Below, piece after piece: positions 59,001 to 64,000 of a stretch of DNA of 64,000 nt. The position numbers and the translations under genes were made by a program. How positions within the stretch are numbered: the stretch's first letter is position 1; every line of letters starts with the position of its first letter. The notes beneath the pieces are model-generated. The model was not told where the DNA came from, made no database searches, and saw nothing but the letters and a program-made list of their open reading frames with translations. The DNA comes from Serripes groenlandicus (taxonomy: Eukaryota; Mollusca; Bivalvia; Cardiida; Cardiidae). The stretch lies in the NCBI GenBank assembly GCA_031761405.1, contig JASEVX010000011.1, forward strand, positions 38,171,700 through 38,235,699. The letters run 5' to 3'.

Positions 59001-62000
59001 GCGGGTGTAACGCCTGATGCTAGGGTCGTAACAGCTCCACTCCCAGAGGGTGTAACGCTTGATGCTGTGGTCGTTACAGCTCCAGTTCCAGAGGGTGTCA
59101 CACCTGATGCTGGGGTCGAGACACCACCGGTACCAGATGGACTAACGCCTGATACAGAGGTTGAGGTTACACCAGTTCCAGAGGGTGTCACGCCTGATGC
59201 TGGGTTTGTCACAGCTCCAGTTCCAGAGGGAGTAACGCCTGATGCTGGTGTCGTCACAGCTGCAGTTCCAGACGGTGTCACGCCTGATGCTGGGGTCGAG
59301 GCAACACCGGTATCAGAGGGAGTAACGCCAGATGCAGGAGTTGATGCAACACCAGTTGCAGAAGGTGTAACGCCTGATGCAGGGGACGATGCAACACCGG
59401 TACCAGAGGGAGCAACGCCGGATGCAGGGGTTGAGGCAACACCAGTTGCAGCAGGTGTAACGCCTGATGCAGGGGTTGAGGCAACAATAGTTCCAGAGGG
59501 TGTAACGCCAGATGCAGGGGTTGAGGCAACACCAGTTACAGAAGGTGTAGCGCCTGATGCTGGGGTCGTCACAGCTCCAGTTCCAGATGCAGTAACGCCT
59601 GACGCTGGGGTCGAGGCAACACCGGTGCCAGAGGGAGTAACGCCAGATGCAGGGGTTGAGGCAACACCAGTTGCAGAAGGTGTTAGGCCTGATGCAGGGG
59701 TCGAGGCAACACCAGTTCCAGAGGGTGTAACGCCTGATGCTGGGGTCGAGGCAACACCAGTAGCAGATTGACTTACGCCTGATGCAGGGGTTGAGGCAAC
59801 ACCAGTTGCAGAGGGTGTAACGCCGGATGCAGGGGTTGAGGCAACACCAGTTTCAGATGGTGTAACGCCTGATGCTGGGGTCGTCACAGCTCCAGTTCCA
59901 GAGGGAGTAACGCCTGAGGCTGGGGTCGAGGCAACACCAGTAGCAGATGTACTTACGCCTGATGCAGGGGTTGAGGCAACACCAGTTGCAGAGGGTGTAA
60001 CGCCGGATGCAGGGGTTGAGGCAACACCAGTTTCAGAGGATGTAACGCCTGATGCTGGGGTCGTCACAGCTCCAGTTCCAGAGGGAGTAACGCCTGATGC
60101 TGGGGTCGTCACAGCTCCAGTTCCAGAGGGAGTAACGCCTGATGCTGGGGTCGTCACAGCTGCAGTTCCAGAGGGTGTCACGCCTGATGCTGGGGTCGAG
60201 GCAACACCGGTACCAGAAGGAGTAACGCCAGATGCAGGGGTTGAGGCAACACCAGTTGCAGAAGGTGTAACGCCTGATACAGGGGTTGGGGCAACAGCAG
60301 TTCCAGAGAGTGTAACGCCTGATGCTGGGGTTGTCACAGCGCTAGTTCCAGAGGGAGTAACGCCTGATGCTGGGGTCGTCACAGATCCAGTTTCCGAGAG
60401 AGTAACGCCAGATGCTGGGGTCGTCACAGCTCCAGTTTCAGACGGTGTCACGCCTGATACTGGGGTCGAGGCAACACCGGTACCAGAGGGGGTAACGCCA
60501 GATGCAGGGGTTGAGGCAACACTAGTTCCAGAAGGTGTAGCGCCTGATGCTGGGGTCGTCACAGCTCCAGTTCCAGATGCAGTAACGCCTGACGCTGGGG
60601 TCGAGGCAACACCGGTGCCAGAGGGAGTAACGCCAGATGCAGGGGTTAAGCCAACACCAGTTGCAGAAGGTGTAACGCCTGATGCAGGGGTTGAAGCAAC
60701 ACCAGTTCCAGAGGGTGTAACGCCTGATGCTGGGGTCGAGGCAACACCAGTAGCAGATTGACTTACGCCTGATGCAGGGGTTGAGGCAACACCAGTTACA
60801 GAGGGTGTAACGCCGGATGCAGGGGTTGAGGCAACACCAGTTTCAGATGGTGTAACGCCTGATGCTGGGGTCGTCACAGCTCCAGTTCCAGAGGGAGTAA
60901 CGCCTGATGCTGGGGTCGAGGCAACACCAGTAGCAGATGGACTTACGCCTGATGCAGGGGTTGAGGCAACACCAGTTGCAGAGGGTGTAACGCCGGATGC
61001 AGGGGTTGAGGCAACACCAGTTTCAGAGGATGTAACGCCTGATGCTGGGGTCGTCACAGCTCCAGTTCCAGAGGGAGTAACGCCTGATGCTGGGGTCGTC
61101 ACAGCTCCAGTTCCAGAGGGAGTAACGCCTGATGCTGGGGTCGTCACAGCTCCAGTTCCAGAGGGTGTCACGCCTGATGCTGGGGTCGAGGCAACACCGG
61201 TACCAGAAGGAGTAACGCCAGATGCAGGGGTTGAGGCAACACCAGTTGCAGAAGGTGTAACGCCTGATGCAGGGGTTGAGGCAACACCAGTTTCAGATGG
61301 TGTAACGCCTGATGCTGGGGTCGTCACAGCTCCAGTTCCAGAGGGAGTAACGCCTGAGGCTGGGGTCGAGGCAACACCAGTAGCAGATGTACTTACGCCT
61401 GATGCAGGGGTTGAGGCAACACCAGTTGCAGAGGGTGTAACGCCGGATGCAGGGGTTGAGGCAACACCAGTTTCAGAGGATGTAACGCCTGATGCTGGGG
61501 TCGTCACAGCTCCAGTTCCAGAGGGAGTAACGCCTGATGCTGGGGTCGTCACAGCTCCAGTTCCAGAGGGAGTAACGCCTGATGCTGGGGTCGTCACAGC
61601 TCCAGTTACAGAGGGTGTCACGCCTGATGCTGGGGTCGAGGCAACACCGGTATCAGAAGGAGTAACGCCAGATGCAGGGGTTGAGGCAACACCAGTTGCA
61701 GAAGGTGTAACGCCTGATACAGGGGTTGGGGCAACAACAGTTCCAGAGGGTGTAACGCCTGATGCTGGGGTTGTCACAGCGCTAGTTCCAGAGGGAGTAA
61801 CGCTTGATGCTGGGGTCGTCACAGATCCAGTTTCAGAGAGAGTAACGCCAGATGCTGGGGTCGTCACAGCTCCAGTTTCAGACGGTGTCACGCCTGATAC
61901 TGGGGTCGAGGCAACACCGGTACCAGAGGGGGTAACGCCAGATGCAGGGGTTGAGGCAACACTAGTTCCAGAAGGTGTAGCGCCTGATGCTGGGGTCGTC

Positions 62001-63930
62001 ACAGCTCCAGTTCCAGATGCAGTAACGCCTGACGCTGGGGTCGAGGCAACACCGGTGCCAGAGGAAGTAACGCCAGATGCAGGGGTTGAGGCAACACCAG
62101 TTGCAGAAGGTGTAACGCCTGATGCAGGGGTTGAGGCAACACCAGTTCCAGAGGGTGTAACGCCTGATGCTGGGATCGAGGCAACACCAGTAGCAGATTG
62201 ACTTACACCTGATGCAGGGGTTGAGGCAACACCAGTTACAGAGGGTGTAACGCCGGATATAGGGGTTGAGGCAACACCAGTTTCAGATGGTGTAACGCCT
62301 GATGCTGGGGTCGTCACAGCTCCAGTTCCAGAGGGAGTAACGCCTGATGCTGGGGTCGAGGCAACACCAGTAGCAGATGGACTTACGCCTGATGCAGGGG
62401 TTGAGGCAACACCAGTTGCAGAGGGTGTAACGCCGGATGCAGGGGTTGAGGCAACACCAGTTTCAGAGGATGTAACGCCTGATGCTGGGGTCGTCACAGC
62501 TCCAGTTCCAGAGGGAGTAACGCCTGATGATGGGGTCGTCACAGCTCCAGTTCCAGAGGGAGTAACGCCTGATGCTGGGGTCGTCACAGCTCCAGTTCCA
62601 GAGGGTGTCACGCCTGATGCTGGGGTCGAGGCAACACCGGTACCAGAAGGAGTAACACCAGATGCAGGGGTTGAGGCAACACCAGTTGCAGAAGGTGTAA
62701 CGCCTGATGCAGGGGTTGGGGCAACAACAGTTCCAGAGGGTGTAACGCCTGATGCTGGGGTTGTCACAGCGCTAGTTCCAGAGGGAGTAACGCCTGATGC
62801 TGGGGTCGTCACAGATCCAGTTTCAGAGGGAGTAACGCCTGATGCTGGGGTCGTCACAGCTCCAGTTCCAGAGGGTGTCACGCCTGATGCTGGGGTCGAG
62901 GCTATACCGGTACCAGAGGGAGTAACGCCAGATGCAGGGGTTGAGGCAACACCGGTTGCAGAAGGTGTAACGCCTGATGCAGGGGTTGAGGCAACACCAC
63001 TTACAGAAGGTGTAGTGCCTGATGCTGGGGTCATCACAGCTCCAGTTCCAGATGCAGTAACGCCGGATGATGGGGTCGTTACAGCTCCGGTTCCAGAGGG
63101 TGTCACGCCTGATGCTAGGGTCGAGGCAACACCGGTACCAGAAGGTGTAACGCTTGACGCTGTGGTCGAGGCAACACCGGTACCAGAGGGAGTAACGCCA
63201 GATGCAGGGGTTGAGGCAACACCAGTTGCAGAGGGTGTAACGCCTGATGCAGGGGTTGAGGCAACACCAGTTGCAGAGGGTGTAACGCCTGATGATGGGG
63301 TCGTCACAGCTCCAGTTCCAGAGGGAGTAACGCCTGATGCTGCGGTCGTCAAAGCTCCAGTTCCAGAGGGAGTAACGCCTGATGCTGGGGTCGTCACAGC
63401 TCCAGTTCCAGAGGGAGTAACGCCTGATGCTGGGGTCGTCACAGCTCCAGTTCCAGAGGGTGTAACGCCTGATGCTGGGGTCGAGGCAACACCGGTACCA
63501 GAGGGAGTAACGCCAGATACAGGGGTTGAGGCAACACCAGTTGCAGAAGGTGTAACGCCTGATGCAGGGGTTGAGGCAACACCAGTTTCAGAGGGTGTAG
63601 CGCCTGATGCTGGGGTCGTCACAGCTCCAGTTCCAGAGGGAGTAACGCCTGATGCAGGGGTTGAGGCAACACCAATTGCAGAGGGTGTAACGCCTGATGC
63701 TGAGGTCGTCACAGTTCCAGTTCCAGAGGGTGTCACGCCTGATGCTTGGGTCGAGGCAACACCGGTACCAGAGGGTGTAACGCCTGATGATGGGGTCGAG
63801 GCTGGTACTGTGCCAGAGGATGTTATGCCTGAAGCCGGGGTCGTCGCAGTTCCGGTGCTAGAGGATGTTAATATCGGGGTTGAAGCTCCAGTTGTTGATA
63901 ACAGCGTTGTTGACAACTGTGTCGTTGTTC
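50023..63930 (-). CDS. Mucin-like gene, first visible giant exon (13.9 kb, 45-bp repeats)
   Basis: Single exon encoding 4635 codons plus split codons at both ends. Seen: an acceptor (pyrimidine-rich stretch then CCACAAAG) ends at 63931, and the exon starts with two bases of a codon. The donor at 50023/50022 reads ACAG|GTAAAT and leaves one base of a codon. The first ~35 residues are Ser/Thr-rich. About 300 units of a 15-residue repeat follow (SGVTPSGTGVASTPA and SGVTPSGTGAVTTPA types), roughly 40% Ser+Thr, almost free of Cys, charged and aromatic residues. The last ~40 residues change character, starting at TICSEIDIM and ending at SNIT. Known: dense Ser/Thr/Pro tandem repeats are the O-glycosylated part of mucins. 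Inference: this is the glycosylated stalk of a giant secreted or surface mucin-like protein. No start codon or signal peptide is visible because the 5' part of the gene lies beyond the window. Terminal units are more divergent than central ones. Confidence 0.85.
50160..63860 (-). repeat. 45-bp coding minisatellite, array 1 (~300 units)
   Basis: Tandem 45-bp units read on the minus strand as 15-residue blocks SGVTPSGTGxxxTPA. Unit types alternate (VAST, AVTT and SATG variants). Length variants change by multiples of three bases. Larger blocks are themselves repeated: marked variants recur at 900-, 990-, 1440- and about 4362-bp spacings, so the array grew by duplication of multi-unit blocks as well as single units. 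The outermost units are the most divergent. Confidence 0.95.
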
Positions 63931-64000
63931 CTTTGTGGTAAGAAAGAATGTTTGGTAATAAGATTTTGCTTGAAATTAAAGAAAATAGTAACTTTGTTTT

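Noticed and set aside
50047..62187. Many short minus-strand frames rich in LPQPLHQALHLLQ
   Set aside because: These are the second minus-strand frame of the same 45-bp units. They are short, scattered and without splice continuity.
50028..63941. Plus-strand frames of 3247 and 308 codons over array 1
   Set aside because: Antisense mirror of the coding array, interrupted by TGA at several variant units. The starting ATG lies in the intron/exon border sequence of the minus-strand gene.

Overview
This window comes from an animal nuclear genome, most probably a bivalve mollusc. The evidence is spliced genes, an AT-rich background crowded with tRNA-derived SINEs that have (CAAT)n tails, many short inverted-repeat elements (MITEs), LINE and Ty3/Gypsy remnants, and a 70-bp satellite. 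No rRNA, no convincing functional tRNA, no CRISPR and no bacterial-type operon is visible. The species cannot be fixed from sequence reading alone.

The only well-supported gene lies on the minus strand and fills most of 22.7-63.9 kb. In transcription order it shows four exons: a 13.9-kb exon (63930-50023), a 176-bp exon (45594-45419), a 118-bp exon (41492-41375) and a 17.5-kb exon (40206-22746). All have AG acceptors and GT donors, and the reading phases join exactly at all three internal junctions. Both giant exons are uninterrupted tandem arrays of a 45-bp unit encoding a 15-residue Ser/Thr/Pro/Gly/Ala/Val repeat (type SGVTPSGTGVASTPA), about 300 and about 385 units. The two small exons, with the tail of the first giant exon, encode a cysteine-bounded module of about 135 residues between the two arrays. 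This is the architecture of a giant secreted or surface mucin-like glycoprotein. Both ends of the gene lie outside the recognised exons: the first acceptor needs an exon beyond 64000, and the last donor needs one below 22745.

Layout by region. 1-5.2 kb: MITEs, a tandemly duplicated SINE tail, and one full SINE with target duplication and a paralogous empty site. 5.24-9.27 kb: about 57 copies of a 70-bp satellite that derives from a dispersed element found elsewhere in the window. 9.3-13.6 kb: dispersed repeats, including seven 43-bp tandem copies, MITEs and SINEs. 13.6-15.4 kb: nothing recognisable except a hairpin. 15.4-18.7 kb: a SINE, a decayed Ty3/Gypsy pol split by a MITE, and a local duplication. 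18.7-22.7 kb: dispersed repeats and microsatellites. 40.2-50.0 kb: the introns of the mucin-like gene, with LINE fragments and more MITEs.

The very long plus-strand reading frames across the arrays look like a by-product of the repeat codon composition and not like genes. The most interesting content is the giant mucin-like gene with its higher-order repeat structure, and two clear cases (70-bp and 43-bp) of tandem arrays born inside dispersed repeats.
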